The notes: generated from the letters alone by a model not told the origin. A DNA stretch of 64,000 bases from an uncultured Chlamydiaceae bacterium (GCA_937884635.1 CALGBW010000050.1:56663-120662); one strand, 5' to 3'; positions 45,436 through 56,152 are shown, numbered from the stretch's first letter. Made by a program: numbers and translations.

Positions 45436-46500
45436 ATGGAGATTGATATACTTTCTTTGTTCCCAGATTACTTTCTTAGCCCTTTAAATGTGAGTATATT
45501 GAAAAAGGCTGTTGAAAGGGGAATACTACGGGTCCGTTCTCACAACATTAGGGAATTTGGGCTTGGGAAGTGGAAACAGGTAGATGATGTCCCTTATAGT
45601 GGCGGTGGGATGCTATTAGCGGCAGAGCCCGTAGCCCAAGCTATTAGGAATGTGAGAAGGCCTTCTTCTAAAGTAGTATATTTGTCTCCACAAGGGGCTC
45701 TTTTAACGGCAGCAAAGAGTAGAGAGTTAGCTTCTTGCCCTCATCTTATCTTGTTATGTGGGCATTACGAAGGGATAGACGAAAGGGCTATTGAAAGCGA
45801 AGTTGATGAAGAGATTAGTATTGGTGATTACGTTTTAACCAATGGTTGTCTGGCAGCTTTGGTTGTTTTAGATTCTTTGTCTCGATTTATTCCAGGTGTC
45901 CTAGGTAATGAGGATAGTGCGGACAAGGACTCTTTGGAGAATGGGTTGTTAGAAGGCCCTCAGTATACTAGACCAAGAGTTTTTGAAGGTAAGGCTGTTC
46001 CGGAGGTCCTTTTGCAAGGGGATCATAAAAAGATAGTCCAATGGAGATTACAACGTAGCTTAGAGAGAACAGCAGAAAGACGTCCCGACTTATATGCTCG
46101 ATATCTTTTTCAGGATATGGGGAATCATTTTGAGTTGGAGGATAGCTCTTTGATTAGTTCGAAGTGTGCCGGTGTTGTTTTGGAGGTTGAAAATGCCTCT
46201 AAGGCAAAGAAGTTTTATTCTAAATTATTTAGATTGGAAAAGATTGAAGGGGAGATACTTAACCTTCCAGGAAAAGCTCCTCAGTTGCAATTGCTAGAAA
46301 TTGGGACAAAGACAAGAAATAAGGCTACCTTGTTTTTACAGTTAGAAGACGAGTCGGAGTTTATAAGCTTCGCAAAAAGATGGAAGATGTTAGGGGGAAC
46401 CTTGGACAGCCATTTTGCTGAAGGGGGTACAGCCGGTTTTGCTCGAGATTTGGATGGGCATAAGTGGGCCTTGTCTTATTCTGTGAAATCAACAAGGTAA
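45436..46500 (+). CDS. trmD: tRNA (guanine37-N1)-methyltransferase TrmD fused to a VOC-like domain
   Basis: Methylates G37 to prevent frameshifting. Residues 1 to about 230 are a complete SPOUT Trm[44 protein letters not shown]. About 120 extra residues follow; from [22 protein letters not shown] to [16 protein letters not shown] they resemble a single glyoxalase/bleomycin-resistance (VOC) module. E. coli TrmD stops at about 255 residues. The fused length matches my memory of CT027. The partner function of the VOC-like part is unknown. Confidence 0.9.
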   Translation: MEIDILSLFPDYFLSPLNVSILKKAVERGILRVRSHNIREFGLGKWKQVDDVPYSGGGMLLAAEPVAQAIRNVRRPSSKVVYLSPQGALLTAAKSRELASCPHLILLCGHYEGIDERAIESEVDEEISIGDYVLTNGCLAALVVLDSLSRFIPGVLGNEDSADKDSLENGLLEGPQYTRPRVFEGKAVPEVLLQGDHKKIVQWRLQRSLERTAERRPDLYARYLFQDMGNHFELEDSSLISSKCAGVVLEVENASKAKKFYSKLFRLEKIEGEILNLPGKAPQLQLLEIGTKTRNKATLFLQLEDESEFISFAKRWKMLGGTLDSHFAEGGTAGFARDLDGHKWALSYSVKSTR

Positions 46501-46522
46501 AGAGAATTTTAGGTGGAATGTT

Positions 46523-46888
46523 ATGGGGAACTTAATTGAGGAACTACAAGCTCAGCAATGTAGAACAGATTTAGTCGATTTTCATGTTGGTGATACCATT
46601 CGCGTTGCAACAAGAATTTCTGAAGGCGGTAAGGAGAGGGTCCAAGTGTTCCAAGGGACTGTAATGGCTCGCCGTGGTGGTGGTGCTGGTGAAACAATAT
46701 CCCTGCATCGTGTTGCTTACGGAGAAGGAATGGAAAAAAGCTTTTTGCTTAGCAGTCCTAAGATTGTAAGTATTGAAGTGGTAAAACGTGGAAAAGTTTC
46801 TCGAGCTCGTTTGTATTACTTAAGAGGTAAGACTGGTAAAGCTGCTAAAGTTAAAGAGTTTATCGGACCTCGTTCTGCAAAGAAATAA
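46523..46888 (+). CDS. rplS: 50S ribosomal protein bL19
   Basis: A 121-residue protein with the L19 signatures [26 protein letters not shown] and the [10 protein letters not shown] / [18 protein letters not shown] end. It follows trmD by 22 bp. Confidence 0.97.
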   Translation: MGNLIEELQAQQCRTDLVDFHVGDTIRVATRISEGGKERVQVFQGTVMARRGGGAGETISLHRVAYGEGMEKSFLLSSPKIVSIEVVKRGKVSRARLYYLRGKTGKAAKVKEFIGPRSAKK

Positions 46889-46933
46889 ATTTTCTTTGGT
46901 TGCTTATAGAACCCTGTGCATATCTGTTCACGC

Positions 46934-47584
46934 ATGATAAGTCGAGATACCGAACAAGAACAGCGATTTATTGAAATGTCCCTTTTTGAGAAGGAGTTTG
47001 AAGAAAAGGGGTTTTCGTTTGTTGCTGGGGTGGATGAGGCGGGTCGCGGCCCTTTGGCAGGGCCGGTTGTGGCTGGAGCTTGTATCCTTCCTAAGTCAAA
47101 GGTATTTAGAGGGATTAATGATAGCAAGAAATTGTCGCCAGCTCAGAGGTATTCTTTCTTTGAAACTTTAACTACTGATCCTGACGTTATTTTTGGTATC
47201 GGTGTAGCTTCTGTAGAACGAATAGATGAAATTAATATTCTTGAGGCGACTAAAGAAGCTATGGTATTGGCCATTGAAGCAATGGCTGTCCGTCCAGATT
47301 TTCTTCTTGTAGACGGATTACACCTTTCATATAGTATTCCTTGTGAAAAAATTATTAAAGGGGACTCTAGATCTGTTTCCATTGCTGCGGCATCTATTCT
47401 GGCAAAGGAATATAGAGATCGCTTGATGCTGGAACTTCACAAAGAGTTTCCTGATTATGGTTTTGATAAACATAAGGGATATGGAACTGCAGGGCACTTG
47501 GCTGCTTTAAGAAGTTTTGGGCCTTGTCCTTATCACAGAAAAAGTTTTTCTCCAGTCAAACTAATGTCTGGTTGTTATATATGA
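46934..47584 (+). CDS. rnhB: Ribonuclease HII
   Basis: Removes ribonucleotides and RNA primers from DNA-RNA hybrids. It has 216 residues from the ATG at 46934; a GTG at 46916 and an ATG at 46976 are alternatives. The catalytic motif [15 protein letters not shown] (D34, E35) is present, with the later acidic residue in FLLVDGLHL and the [17 protein letters not shown] motif. Its stop overlaps the gmk start (ATGA). Confidence 0.94.
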   Translation: MISRDTEQEQRFIEMSLFEKEFEEKGFSFVAGVDEAGRGPLAGPVVAGACILPKSKVFRGINDSKKLSPAQRYSFFETLTTDPDVIFGIGVASVERIDEINILEATKEAMVLAIEAMAVRPDFLLVDGLHLSYSIPCEKIIKGDSRSVSIAAASILAKEYRDRLMLELHKEFPDYGFDKHKGYGTAGHLAALRSFGPCPYHRKSFSPVKLMSGCYI

Positions 47585-48195
47585 AAAATCAAGTATCTGT
47601 TCCTTTTTCTCCCGATTTGACAGATTGTTCTCCTAAGTTGTTTATAATTAGCGCTCCAGCGGGAGCTGGGAAAACTACTTTGGTTAAAATGTTAGGTGAG
47701 GAGTTTCCTTATTCATTTGAGAAAACGGTATCTGTTACGAGCAGGGCTCCTAGAGAGGGAGAAGTAGAGGGACTCGATTATCATTTCGTTTCAGACGTTG
47801 CATTCCAAAAAGGCATCGAAGAGTGCGAGTTTTTGGAATGGGTGTTTTTATTTGGAAAGTATTATGGCACCAGTAGGTCGGAGATAGATACTATTTGGCA
47901 AAAGGGAAAGCATTGTATTGCTGTAATTGATGTACAGGGAGCAATTGCTTTAAAAACAAAACTGCCTACGGTTTCTATTTTTATCTCTGCTCCTTCTCAA
48001 CAGGAATTGGAAAAAAGATTGAATTTGAGGGGATCTGAGGCTGATTCTCAGAAAAAAGAACGTCTAAAGCATAGTGTCATTGAACAAGCTGCTGCTAAAC
48101 AATTTGATTATGTTGTGGTCAATGACAAATTAGAGGTTTCTTATCAAATCTTGAAGAGTATTTTTATCGCTGAAGAACATAGGAATACATTATGA
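47581..48195 (+). CDS. gmk: Guanylate kinase
   Basis: Phosphorylates GMP to GDP. It has 204 residues from the ATG at 47581, chosen because it overlaps the rnhB stop as ATGA and because the longer frame merely reads through rnhB. P-loop [16 protein letters not shown]-binding [17 protein letters not shown] and [15 protein letters not shown] are clear. It overlaps the next gene by ATGA as well. Confidence 0.95.
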   Translation: MKNQVSVPFSPDLTDCSPKLFIISAPAGAGKTTLVKMLGEEFPYSFEKTVSVTSRAPREGEVEGLDYHFVSDVAFQKGIEECEFLEWVFLFGKYYGTSRSEIDTIWQKGKHCIAVIDVQGAIALKTKLPTVSIFISAPSQQELEKRLNLRGSEADSQKKERLKHSVIEQAAAKQFDYVVVNDKLEVSYQILKSIFIAEEHRNTL

Positions 48196-48482
48196 CAAAA
48201 AAAGATCGTTTAACTAATGAGAAGCTTAATAAGCTTTTTGAAAGCCCTTTTAACTTAGTTAATTATGCGATTAAACAAGCCAAGATTAAAATTGCTAAGA
48301 AAGATGTTCGTTCTTCTAACGTGGCTATAGAAGCTTTAAATGCTTTGTATCACGATGGCGTGCGTCCTGAATTTGCAGATAAAGGCACTTCTATAGTTCC
48401 TCCTAGCGAGAAAAAGCGTGACAGTGTTTCTCACGAAAAGAGAAAAGGTATGTCAAACTACGTATGGAGTGATGTGAAATAG
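48192..48482 (+). CDS. rpoZ: RNA polymerase omega-subunit-like protein
   Basis: A 96-residue basic protein. The SPFNLVNYAIKQAKIKIA segment and the following helix resemble the omega signature, and the position directly after gmk (ATGA overlap) is the common gmk-rpoZ arrangement. The usual omega motif for contacting beta' is weak, so the call rests partly on context. It probably corresponds to CT031. Confidence 0.6.
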   Translation: MTKKDRLTNEKLNKLFESPFNLVNYAIKQAKIKIAKKDVRSSNVAIEALNALYHDGVRPEFADKGTSIVPPSEKKRDSVSHEKRKGMSNYVWSDVK

Positions 48483-50135
48483 ATGTCGCATTCTCGTGTT
48501 TTGATTACCGCAGCTCTTCCTTATGCAAATGGACCCTTGCATTTTGGGCACATTGCTGGAGCTTATCTCCCCGCGGATGTCTATGCTAGATTTTGTCGTT
48601 TGTTGGGTAAAGATGTATTATATATTTGTGGTTCTGATGAGTATGGTATTGCCATTACTTTGAACGCAGAACGCATGAATATGGGGTATCAAGACTACGT
48701 CGATATGTATCATAAGATGCATAAAGAGACGTTTGCTCGTTTGGGTATTTCTTTTGATTTTTTCTCTAGAACAACAAATCCTTACCATAAGGATATAGTT
48801 CAAGCTTTTTACTCCCAGCTGAAGGCGAATGGATATATTGAAAACCATATTTCAGACCAGCTGTATTCCGAAGAAGAAGATAGGTTTTTAGCAGACCGTT
48901 ATGTTGAAGGTACCTGTCCTAAATGCGGTTTTGAGCGTGCTCGTGGTGATGAGTGTTTAAAATGTGGAGCAGAGTACGAGGCTACTGATTTATTGCATCC
49001 AAAATCAAAGATTTCAGGGGCTTCCCTAGTTCTCAAGAAAACAGAGCACAGCTATCTGCATTTAGAGCGCTTAATAGAGCCCTTGTTAGAATTTGTAGGG
49101 GTTCTGGAACTGCGTGATCATATGCGTAAGTTTGTCACAGACTATGTGAAAAATTTACGTCCTAGAGCAATCACTAGAGATTTATCTTGGGGAATCTCAG
49201 TTCCCGATATGGATAAGAAAGTGTTTTATGTTTGGTTTGATGCTCCAATTGGTTACATTAGTGCAACAAAAGATTGGGCGCATTCCATTTCTTCGCCAGA
49301 TGCTTGGAGGCCTTATTGGTTGCAAGAAGATACCTACTATGTGCAGTTTGTAGGTAAGGATAATGTGCCATTCCATGCGGTGATTTTCCCTGCCATGGAA
49401 CTAGGACAAGATATTGCTTACAAGAAGGTGGATTCCCTTATCTCATCAGAGTTTTACTTATTGGAAGGTGCTCAGTTTAGTAAGTCAGAAGGTAACTTCA
49501 TAGACATTGAAGAATTTTTACAAGAGCATTCCGTAGATAAGCTTCGCTATGTCTTGTCTGCAACGTCTCCAGAGACTTCGGATAGTGAGTTTACGTTAGA
49601 GGACTTTAAAGCACGTTGTAATGCTGATTTGGTTGGAAAATTCGGAAACTTTATTAACCGAGTTTTAGCTTTTGCTGAAAAGAATGGATTTACTACATTA
49701 CCCTTTGTTGCGGAGCGTTTACACGAGAGTGATATCACATTTTTAGAGGGGATACGTAGGCTGGTCGCAGAGATGCAGGAACATTATGCTCACTTTAGTC
49801 TTCGTCAAGCAACGTCTACGTTGATGGAGCTGGCTTCTCTAGGGAATGCGTACTTTAATGACCAAGCTCCTTGGAAATTAATTAAAAGCGGTGATAGAGA
49901 TCGTGTTGCAACGATTCTATTTTGTTCCTGTTACTGTCAAAAAGTTTTAGCCTTATGTGCTTACCCTATTATGCCAGGAACAGCATGTAAGATTTGGAAG
50001 ATGCTTTCTCCTAATACACATGGTTCCTGCTTAGAAGATCGTGCTCAGAACCTTTGGTCCGAGGAGTTTCTAAATCCTCAAAATGCAAGCTTTTCCTTAT
50101 CTTCTCCAGAACTGTTGTTTTCTATTATAGATTGA
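48483..50135 (+). CDS. metG: Methionine-tRNA ligase
   Basis: A 550-residue class I synthetase. HIGH motif HFGH in [14 protein letters not shown], two zinc-knuckle pairs CPKC and CLKC (around 140-160), and the signature loop reading FSKSEGN instead of KMSKS. No C-terminal tRNA-binding (EMAP-like) domain is present. It is the last gene of the prfA-metG run and ends 163 bp before the convergent lepA. Confidence 0.96.
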   Translation: MSHSRVLITAALPYANGPLHFGHIAGAYLPADVYARFCRLLGKDVLYICGSDEYGIAITLNAERMNMGYQDYVDMYHKMHKETFARLGISFDFFSRTTNPYHKDIVQAFYSQLKANGYIENHISDQLYSEEEDRFLADRYVEGTCPKCGFERARGDECLKCGAEYEATDLLHPKSKISGASLVLKKTEHSYLHLERLIEPLLEFVGVLELRDHMRKFVTDYVKNLRPRAITRDLSWGISVPDMDKKVFYVWFDAPIGYISATKDWAHSISSPDAWRPYWLQEDTYYVQFVGKDNVPFHAVIFPAMELGQDIAYKKVDSLISSEFYLLEGAQFSKSEGNFIDIEEFLQEHSVDKLRYVLSATSPETSDSEFTLEDFKARCNADLVGKFGNFINRVLAFAEKNGFTTLPFVAERLHESDITFLEGIRRLVAEMQEHYAHFSLRQATSTLMELASLGNAYFNDQAPWKLIKSGDRDRVATILFCSCYCQKVLALCAYPIMPGTACKIWKMLSPNTHGSCLEDRAQNLWSEEFLNPQNASFSLSSPELLFSIID

Positions 50136-50273
50136 TCGTTCTTGTATAGGAACGATCCTTCCTAAGAAAAAAGAAGACTTATATAATTTCATCCTGATTG
50201 CAAGACTCTAGATATCAATATATATTTTAAGATAGATATAATGTCGTTACACGCTATTAGCGTGGTCTAATTA

Positions 50274-50299
50274 AATCCCTCCCTATGTCAGGAGGGATT
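50274..50299 (-). terminator. Hairpin at the end of lepA
   Basis: A 9-bp stem AATCCCTCC / GGAGGGATT with an 8-nt loop overlaps the lepA stop codon. The T-rich stretch after it on the minus strand is short, so termination would be weak. Confidence 0.55.
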
Positions 50300-52106
50300 A
50301 ATCGAGTTTTAGAATTTCAATAAACGCGGAGTTTGGTACAGAAACTTTTCCAAATTCCTTCATACGTTTCTTACCTTTCTTCTGTTTTTCCCATAGCTTG
50401 CGTTTTCTCGTAATATCCCCACCATAACACTTAGCGGTCACATTTTTTGCTAAAGCGCGAATTGTCTCTCTAGCAATAATTTTTTTATTAATAGCCGCTT
50501 GAATAGGGATTTTAAAGAGCTGTTGGGGGATAAGGTCAACAAGCTTCTCACATAGCTGTCGCCCCTTAGCCTCAGCCTTATCCTTGTGTACAAGGCAGGA
50601 GAACGCATCAATAGACTCATCGTTAATTAGGATCTCTAGCTTGATAATGGCACCCTTACGGTATTCTCCTACCTGATAATCAAAAGACCCATACCCCTTC
50701 GTAATAGATTTTAATTTGTCATTAAAATCGGACACAATTTCATTTAAGGGGAGTTCATAAGATAAGGCAAGTCTATGTTGGTCCAGCGTTTCTGTTTTCA
50801 GACAGATTCCACGTTTATCCAAGCATAAATTCATAATATTGCTCAGGTATTCCTTAGGAGTAATAATGTTTACATTAACCCAAGGTTCTTCTAAGTGTTC
50901 TATTGTAACTGGATCGGGATATTCTGTCGGAGAATCGATCCACAACTCCTTACCATTCTTCAAAACAACCTTGTAAACAACACTAGGGGAAGTAGCAATA
51001 ACATCTAAATTAAATTCCCTAGCAATACGTTCAAAGATAATTTCTAGATGCAACAGTCCTAAGAAACCACAACGAAATCCAAAGCCCAAAGAGTGGCTAC
51101 TCTCTTGTTCTATAGTTAAGGCAGCGTCATTAAGCTGTAGGCGTCCCAAAGCATCTTTTAGGGCATCAAAATCGGAAGAATCTATAGGGTAAATACCGGC
51201 AAACACCACCGGCTTAATTTCTCTAAAGCCCTCTAAAGGAGCTTTTGCAGAGTGTCTGACAGTTGTAACCGTATCTCCAATCTTAACGTCTTTCACTTGC
51301 TTGATGTTAGCAATGAAATATCCCACTTGACCGGCTTTCAGAGAGCCATTGATTAAAGTAGCTTCAGGGAAGAAAGCGCCGACCCCTAAGACTTCAAAAG
51401 ATGATCCACGGGATGCCATAAATGTAACATGATCACCTTTTTTTAGTTCCCCGCTAACGATGCGAATGTACACCATAACCCCTACGTAAGGATCATAGTG
51501 AGAGTCAAAAATAAGGGCTTTAAGCTCTTTTTCTTCCGGTAATTTAGGTGGGGGGATGAGGTGGACAATAGCATGTAGGATGTCTACGATACCCTGACCA
51601 GTTTTAGCTGAACAGGCTATCATGTTAGTAGTATCTAATCCAATATAGTCTTCTATTTGACGACGTACTTCTTCAGGTTGCGCAGCAGGGAGATCAATCT
51701 TATTTAAAACAGGAATGATTTCTAAATTACGCTCTAATGCTAAGTATACGTTTGCTAGACTTTGTGCTTGTACACCCTGAGCAGCATCTACAATGAGAAG
51801 GGCTCCTTCACTAGCTGCAAGAGATCGAGACACCTCGTAAGAAAAGTCTACGTGTCCAGGAGTATCAATGAGGTTTAGTTCATAAACCTCTCCCTCATAC
51901 TCAAATTTCATTGTTACAGGATGAGCCTTAATGGTAATCCCACGCTCTCTTTCTAGATCCATAGAGTCAAGAAGCTGCTCTCGCATTTCTCGTTGTTCTA
52001 CAGTTCTTGTATTCTCTAATAGCCGATCTGCAATCGTGGATTTACCATGATCAATATGAGCTATGATTGAAAAATTTCTTATGTTGTCTATTTTATATGA
52101 ATTCAA
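50298..52106 (-). CDS. lepA: Elongation factor 4 (LepA)
   Basis: Translational GTPase that back-translocates or remodels stalled ribosomes. The 602-residue protein has G1 [10 protein letters not shown]3 DTPGHVDF and G4 NKIDLP, and the LepA-specific C-terminal domain ([30 protein letters not shown] region). Start is a TTG at 52106 giving [13 protein letters not shown]; no later Met precedes the P-loop. Its neighbour upstream is the ATP/ADP translocase, as in CT064-CT065. Confidence 0.97.
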   Translation of the reverse strand: MNSYKIDNIRNFSIIAHIDHGKSTIADRLLENTRTVEQREMREQLLDSMDLERERGITIKAHPVTMKFEYEGEVYELNLIDTPGHVDFSYEVSRSLAASEGALLIVDAAQGVQAQSLANVYLALERNLEIIPVLNKIDLPAAQPEEVRRQIEDYIGLDTTNMIACSAKTGQGIVDILHAIVHLIPPPKLPEEKELKALIFDSHYDPYVGVMVYIRIVSGELKKGDHVTFMASRGSSFEVLGVGAFFPEATLINGSLKAGQVGYFIANIKQVKDVKIGDTVTTVRHSAKAPLEGFREIKPVVFAGIYPIDSSDFDALKDALGRLQLNDAALTIEQESSHSLGFGFRCGFLGLLHLEIIFERIAREFNLDVIATSPSVVYKVVLKNGKELWIDSPTEYPDPVTIEHLEEPWVNVNIITPKEYLSNIMNLCLDKRGICLKTETLDQHRLALSYELPLNEIVSDFNDKLKSITKGYGSFDYQVGEYRKGAIIKLEILINDESIDAFSCLVHKDKAEAKGRQLCEKLVDLIPQQLFKIPIQAAINKKIIARETIRALAKNVTAKCYGGDITRKRKLWEKQKKGKKRMKEFGKVSVPNSAFIEILKLD

Positions 52107-52190
52107 GGCGGTTAATTAATAAGAGATTTTGATTGAAGTAAATATGTTAAGACCGACTTTGTTACTTGTCAATCAGAGGTAACAGGGTTA

Positions 52191-52236
52191 AAAAAAAGCC
52201 CCTACCAGAAAGAGAATTTCTGACAGGGGCTTTGGA
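52191..52236 (-). terminator. Terminator of the ATP/ADP translocase gene
   Basis: An interrupted stem (AAAGCCCCT... / ...AGGGGCTTT with inner AGAAA / TTTCT) is followed on the minus strand by a run of eight T. It starts 18 bp after the stop codon. Confidence 0.85.
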
Positions 52237-52254
52237 ATATTCCTCGCTGAGTTT

Positions 52255-53856
52255 TTAAGAAACAGCGCCTTCCGTTGTTAAAGAACTTTCTGGATTAGGA
52301 GTTTTTTCCTCCTCCCTCCCAGACACTTCCTTTTTTAGGCTGTCTACAGCCAACTCCTTTTCTTTAGCAGCAGATGCAGCTAAGAATAACGTATTCAAGC
52401 GCTTAGCGGAGAATAACCAAACTCCAACGATAATAAGAAGAGCAACTGCTAAGAATGGTGTCATAGCAGCGATGCTACCGCATACAACTAGCAAACCTTG
52501 TTGTATCAAAGAACCACCAGATTTCCCGAAGCGAGCGGCAACAACGTCAATAGCAGCTTTTCCTTTAACTTTTTGCTCTTGGTCTAATGGAATATAAGCC
52601 ATTTCTTTTGTCGCATCAAACAAGGCATATTTCGTCGATTTAGACAAAATGTTTTGAATCGCCCCGACCATCACTGCAAGCATTAAAGGAGTTGTTCCAA
52701 GCATAGCTATGATGCCAGAAATTTGGTCTTTGAAAATAACTAATGCGAAGAACATGCATCCTGTAACAAGAACCATGATAGGTGTAACTAGGGCTCCTGT
52801 TAACCAACCAAATCGACGAATGACGTTACCGCCGATGAATAACATAACAAATACAGAAACGATTCCAGTCCAGAAGGAGAATGTTCCCATGAATTGGCTG
52901 TATTCATTTGGGTTAGGGTATTGCATTTTCAATTGGCTCTTCCAAGTCACCTCAACTAGGTTAATGCAAATCCCGTAAGAAATAACGAGTAAAGACAAGA
53001 ACAGCATGTAAGGAGATCTTACTAAATAAGCAAAACTTTCTTTCATGCTCATTTTTGGTTTAGATTTTTTCGCTTTAGGTTCTGTATTAGCAAATCTAGG
53101 ATCCGTTAATACATATTTGTTTATCCACCAGTAAGCAAAAATAATTAAAGCGCAGGAAACCAAGAACATAGACATAAGTAGGTAGAGAGTGGCTCCCCAT
53201 GGGTCTACGCCAGCAGCTGCTGAAGCTCTAAGTTTAGAGGACCATACAATTGCAGGACCGGATACAAGTAAAGCTAAGTTTGCGCCAATACCAAATAAAG
53301 CGTAAAAACGTTTAGCTTCGCTCATTTTTGTGATTTCGTTAGCAAATCCCCAGAACATAAGGGATAACATAACACTTCCCCAAAGTTCAGAGAGAACATA
53401 AAAGAGAGCAAAAGTCCAGTTACGTAGGATCGCAACTAATCCCATTAAACCTTGCGGTAGCACGTGCTGTAGGCTATTAGCAAAGTCTGTTGGGTGCAAG
53501 TATTCACGGAAAGGGTAGATGACCGAAGGGAATAATGCGAAGAAAACAATAAATGGAGAAATTACTGAATAAAAAAGTGCCTGCTTACTTAGAATATTGC
53601 TCAATTTAGCATAGATAAGCATGAACACAATAGCGCATGGAACAACCAGCCAAAGTTTGATGAATGGAATGGCTTCTGCACCAGATCCAGGGGCTGTTAC
53701 AATAAGAGTGTCCTTTGTATCACGCAAAATGGTGTAATTGAACGAAATACAGAAGAACATAAGGAACATCGGCAAAACTTTCTTTAACTCATACATGTAT
53801 ATGGGCCAAAGAAGCGAGCGCAATTTTCCAAAAGGTTTTTCCGCGGTTTGTGTCAT
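52255..53856 (-). CDS. npt1: ATP/ADP translocase (nucleotide antiporter)
   Basis: Imports host ATP in exchange for ADP across the inner membrane, the energy-parasitism transporter of chlamydiae and rickettsiae. The 533-residue protein has about twelve hydrophobic segments, opening with FCISFNYTILRDTKDTLIVTAPGSGAEAIPFIK, a family hallmark. The charged C-terminal tail is cytosolic. AGAGGG lies seven bases before the ATG. Choice of Npt1 over Npt2 rests on position next to lepA. An unusual long-range stem lies in its leader. Confidence 0.92.
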   Translation of the reverse strand: MTQTAEKPFGKLRSLLWPIYMYELKKVLPMFLMFFCISFNYTILRDTKDTLIVTAPGSGAEAIPFIKLWLVVPCAIVFMLIYAKLSNILSKQALFYSVISPFIVFFALFPSVIYPFREYLHPTDFANSLQHVLPQGLMGLVAILRNWTFALFYVLSELWGSVMLSLMFWGFANEITKMSEAKRFYALFGIGANLALLVSGPAIVWSSKLRASAAAGVDPWGATLYLLMSMFLVSCALIIFAYWWINKYVLTDPRFANTEPKAKKSKPKMSMKESFAYLVRSPYMLFLSLLVISYGICINLVEVTWKSQLKMQYPNPNEYSQFMGTFSFWTGIVSVFVMLFIGGNVIRRFGWLTGALVTPIMVLVTGCMFFALVIFKDQISGIIAMLGTTPLMLAVMVGAIQNILSKSTKYALFDATKEMAYIPLDQEQKVKGKAAIDVVAARFGKSGGSLIQQGLLVVCGSIAAMTPFLAVALLIIVGVWLFSAKRLNTLFLAASAAKEKELAVDSLKKEVSGREEEKTPNPESSLTTEGAVS

Positions 53857-53906
53857 ATTTTACCCTCTGAAATAGCTTACTTAATTAAGTTATTTTAAAT
53901 AACAAT

Positions 53907-53969
53907 ACTCGGGGACTAGTAAGAGATTAATACCTGAAAAAGGTCTTAAAACATCCAAAATCCCCGAGT
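53907..53969 (-). promoter_or_regulatory. Long-range stem in the leader of the translocase gene
   Basis: Perfect 9-bp arms ACTCGGGGA / TCCCCGAGT are separated by 45 bases, about 50 bp upstream of the translocase ATG. On the plus strand the second arm is followed by five T. Two small AT palindromes (around ACTTAATTAAGT) lie between it and the gene. Role unknown. Confidence 0.45.
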
Positions 53970-54135
53970 TTTTCATAATTCAAAAATAGACGGATCTTAT
54001 TTTGAAACAAAGATCAAGATTGTAACACTAATCTCCACCCCCTGACAAGCGAAAAGGACAGGGCGGTGGCAAGCAGCGGCTTCTTGCGAGTTGTTCGGAA
54101 TATTTTTTTTTAAGCCACCTTTATTTAAATCATTT

Positions 54136-55176
54136 TTAGAGCGGTCTATGGTATTTGTCTACTAATACAACTACCATAGGGTAGTTAGGATGTTGTGCCC
54201 CAAATTCTGCTAAGGCGGTTAAGAGTGCGCACCTAGTAGCTTCTTCCCACTTCTTGTAAGTTTTTAGATCAGCATCTATTCCTTTTCGCAATGCATCTGT
54301 GAACGTATAATCGCCACCAGCTAGAAGCGGAAGTTGGATCCATTTACAACCTTTATGATAGGCTTTTGTGAAACAGTTTGTGTATGCTGTTTTGAGCTGA
54401 TCAAAAGCTACGTTAGGGTCTTTTTTACATCCCTGTGCTGTAGGGCTACAGACGTGGCATAAATATCCCTTGGCATCTAGGAAGTCCCATGTGTTTCTAC
54501 GATTTCGCCGAATTTTATTATTTTGTGAGCTCCACTCTTTAACGATACAATCGCCTGGTTTTAAGGGAGCCTGCTTATACCTGTAATGATACCAGCACGA
54601 GGCATCAATAATAGGATATAAGTCACTACCGGTACCTAATTGATATTCATCCCCAGTTTTGTTTGTGGAGTTCACTACCATCCACGATTGTCCTTGTGTG
54701 GGTAGGAATGCTGGTTCAGAAATATTCCCATACGATGAAATCAATGTGACTTTAGTTCCAGGAATTGCCCATGCTGCACTGTGTCTTCCCTGTTCGTTTT
54801 CAGACCAAGGAGCTAACATATGGGGACATTCCTCTTTGTCATATTTATGAAAAAGGTTCAGTATTCCTTTGCTATCTCTGTTTTTGGCTGCCATTAATTT
54901 TAATAGGGAAGATGAGGAAATAATACCTTTCTTTTTTACGTTGCAGCAAGTTTTCAATGCCAATGCAGACAAAGAAACAACAAGAAGAACGCCACTCCCT
55001 ATTATTCCTAGAGGAAGACAGCCTAAGACAATCCCAGCAATCAACCCCCCTGCTCCTACGAGTAATGATAGAAAAAGAAAGGCAATGAGAACTATTTTAT
55101 GGGCAGAACAACTTAATTTTGGGGTTGAAATAGATCCGTTCTGTGGCTGAACAGATACACCTGAATTGATTTGCAT
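54136..55176 (-). CDS. Inc-type membrane protein with C-terminal macro-like domain
   Basis: A 346-residue protein. An Inc-type bilobe lies at residues 27-79 (long hydrophobic pair joined by GCLPLG). From about residue 130 the pattern follows macro domains: MVVNSTNK (usual VNAAN), GTGSDLYPIIDASC, PLKPGDCIVKEW, LCHVCSPTAQG (usual IIHAVGP), LKTAYTNCFTKAYHKGCKWIQLPLLAGGDY (usual SIAFPxISTGxxG). Macro domains bind or remove ADP-ribose. The key NAAN aspartate/asparagine positions are altered, so activity is uncertain. GAGG precedes the ATG. It would expose this domain to host cytosol. Confidence 0.7.
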   Translation of the reverse strand: MQINSGVSVQPQNGSISTPKLSCSAHKIVLIAFLFLSLLVGAGGLIAGIVLGCLPLGIIGSGVLLVVSLSALALKTCCNVKKKGIISSSSLLKLMAAKNRDSKGILNLFHKYDKEECPHMLAPWSENEQGRHSAAWAIPGTKVTLISSYGNISEPAFLPTQGQSWMVVNSTNKTGDEYQLGTGSDLYPIIDASCWYHYRYKQAPLKPGDCIVKEWSSQNNKIRRNRRNTWDFLDAKGYLCHVCSPTAQGCKKDPNVAFDQLKTAYTNCFTKAYHKGCKWIQLPLLAGGDYTFTDALRKGIDADLKTYKKWEEATRCALLTALAEFGAQHPNYPMVVVLVDKYHRPL

Positions 55177-55398
55177 GACATCCTCTAAACCTTTCCACCT
55201 AGTCTCACTTCCATATATGGAGAATGAGGCTGGTGTGTCACTTCAACTGCGATTGTTATCAAAGTGTTGCAGGGGTAGAATGCGTCATTTGGAAATAGTC
55301 AAAACAAACGCGAAATTTTGTAAAAGGAGAGTTTAACAAAAATTTTCGAAAATGGAAATGATTTATTTAATTCGTGCGTTTGTAGTTGTGTTTATAAA

Positions 55399-55716
55399 TT
55401 AAATTTTACTTGTTTTCATTCCTTTGCAAGTACACTTTGCTGGGGCGGGTTTCATCCAGCAGTTAACGGTCATTAGTACTAAGGATAGGCCTAACAGGGT
55501 TCCTCCAATAGCCATAGATAATGGTCCGCTAACAATAAGACCGCAAGTTATGCAACCCAATCCGCTCAAGAAAAGTAGAGAGGATAATGTTGAAAGAATT
55601 TTTTTAGCTAAAACCCTAATGGTGGCCGCGAATAAAGAGAGTTTCGATTTACTTTCTCTGGCTTCTATGTACTTGCAAAAAGAACATGTGCCCGAACTTA
55701 CACGAGTTGCAGTCAT
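55399..55716 (-). CDS. Small Inc-type membrane protein
   Basis: A 105-residue protein with two adjacent hydrophobic helices (about 39-63 and 66-88) in Inc-like spacing and no Sec signal. Cysteines cluster at both ends (GTCSFCKY near residue 10; CTCKG near the C-terminus), which might bind metal or be acylated. GAGG lies upstream of the ATG. It belongs to a same-strand group of small membrane proteins. Unrecognised beyond architecture. Confidence 0.65.
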   Translation of the reverse strand: MTATRVSSGTCSFCKYIEARESKSKLSLFAATIRVLAKKILSTLSSLLFLSGLGCITCGLIVSGPLSMAIGGTLLGLSLVLMTVNCWMKPAPAKCTCKGMKTSKI

Positions 55717-55849
55717 GTTATTTTCCTCATTGTTTCTTATAAAGAGAGGTAGATTGTAACATAATTTTTTTATAAAAACAACTTTCTGTTCTTTAAGAAA
55801 GAAACCTTATTAGAAGGATATTTTTATTATGGTGATTATTAAAAAATCT

Positions 55850-56152
55850 TTACTTGGTTTTGTGAGTTGGGGGCAAGGTATGTTTGGAGGTTCTACCTAA
55901 ATAAACGCTGGTAGTAAGGAGTAATAAGGATAGAGCCATGATTACACAACCAATAGCAAATAATACTGTGCTACCAAGAGCTGTGGCTAAAATTAGGCAT
56001 ATGGTACCTCTTATTGCGAAGATATATGCGATGCCTTTAAGAAGAATGGCTTTGCTTACGTAGCGATTAGTGTAACAAGGAAGGTGGCTTCTTATCTTGG
56101 TAAAAATCTGTGCAATACCAGGAGAGCAAAGAGGAGATAGGCAACTAGTCAT
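55850..56152 (-). CDS. Small Inc-type membrane protein
   Basis: A 100-residue protein with a bilobed hydrophobic domain at about 34-88 (ILLKGIAYIFAIRGTICLILATALG then VLFAIGCVIMALSLLLL) and short hydrophilic tails. It shares the architecture of the 55399-55716 product, suggesting duplication. No motif identifies a function. Confidence 0.6.
   Translation of the reverse strand: MTSCLSPLCSPGIAQIFTKIRSHLPCYTNRYVSKAILLKGIAYIFAIRGTICLILATALGSTVLFAIGCVIMALSLLLLTTSVYLGRTSKHTLPPTHKTK

Noticed and set aside
54032..54075. GC-rich hairpin CCACCCCCTG / CAGGGCGGTGG downstream of the macro-domain gene
   Set aside because: It has a mismatch and no T run, and no function can be assigned; it could be a weak transcript end.
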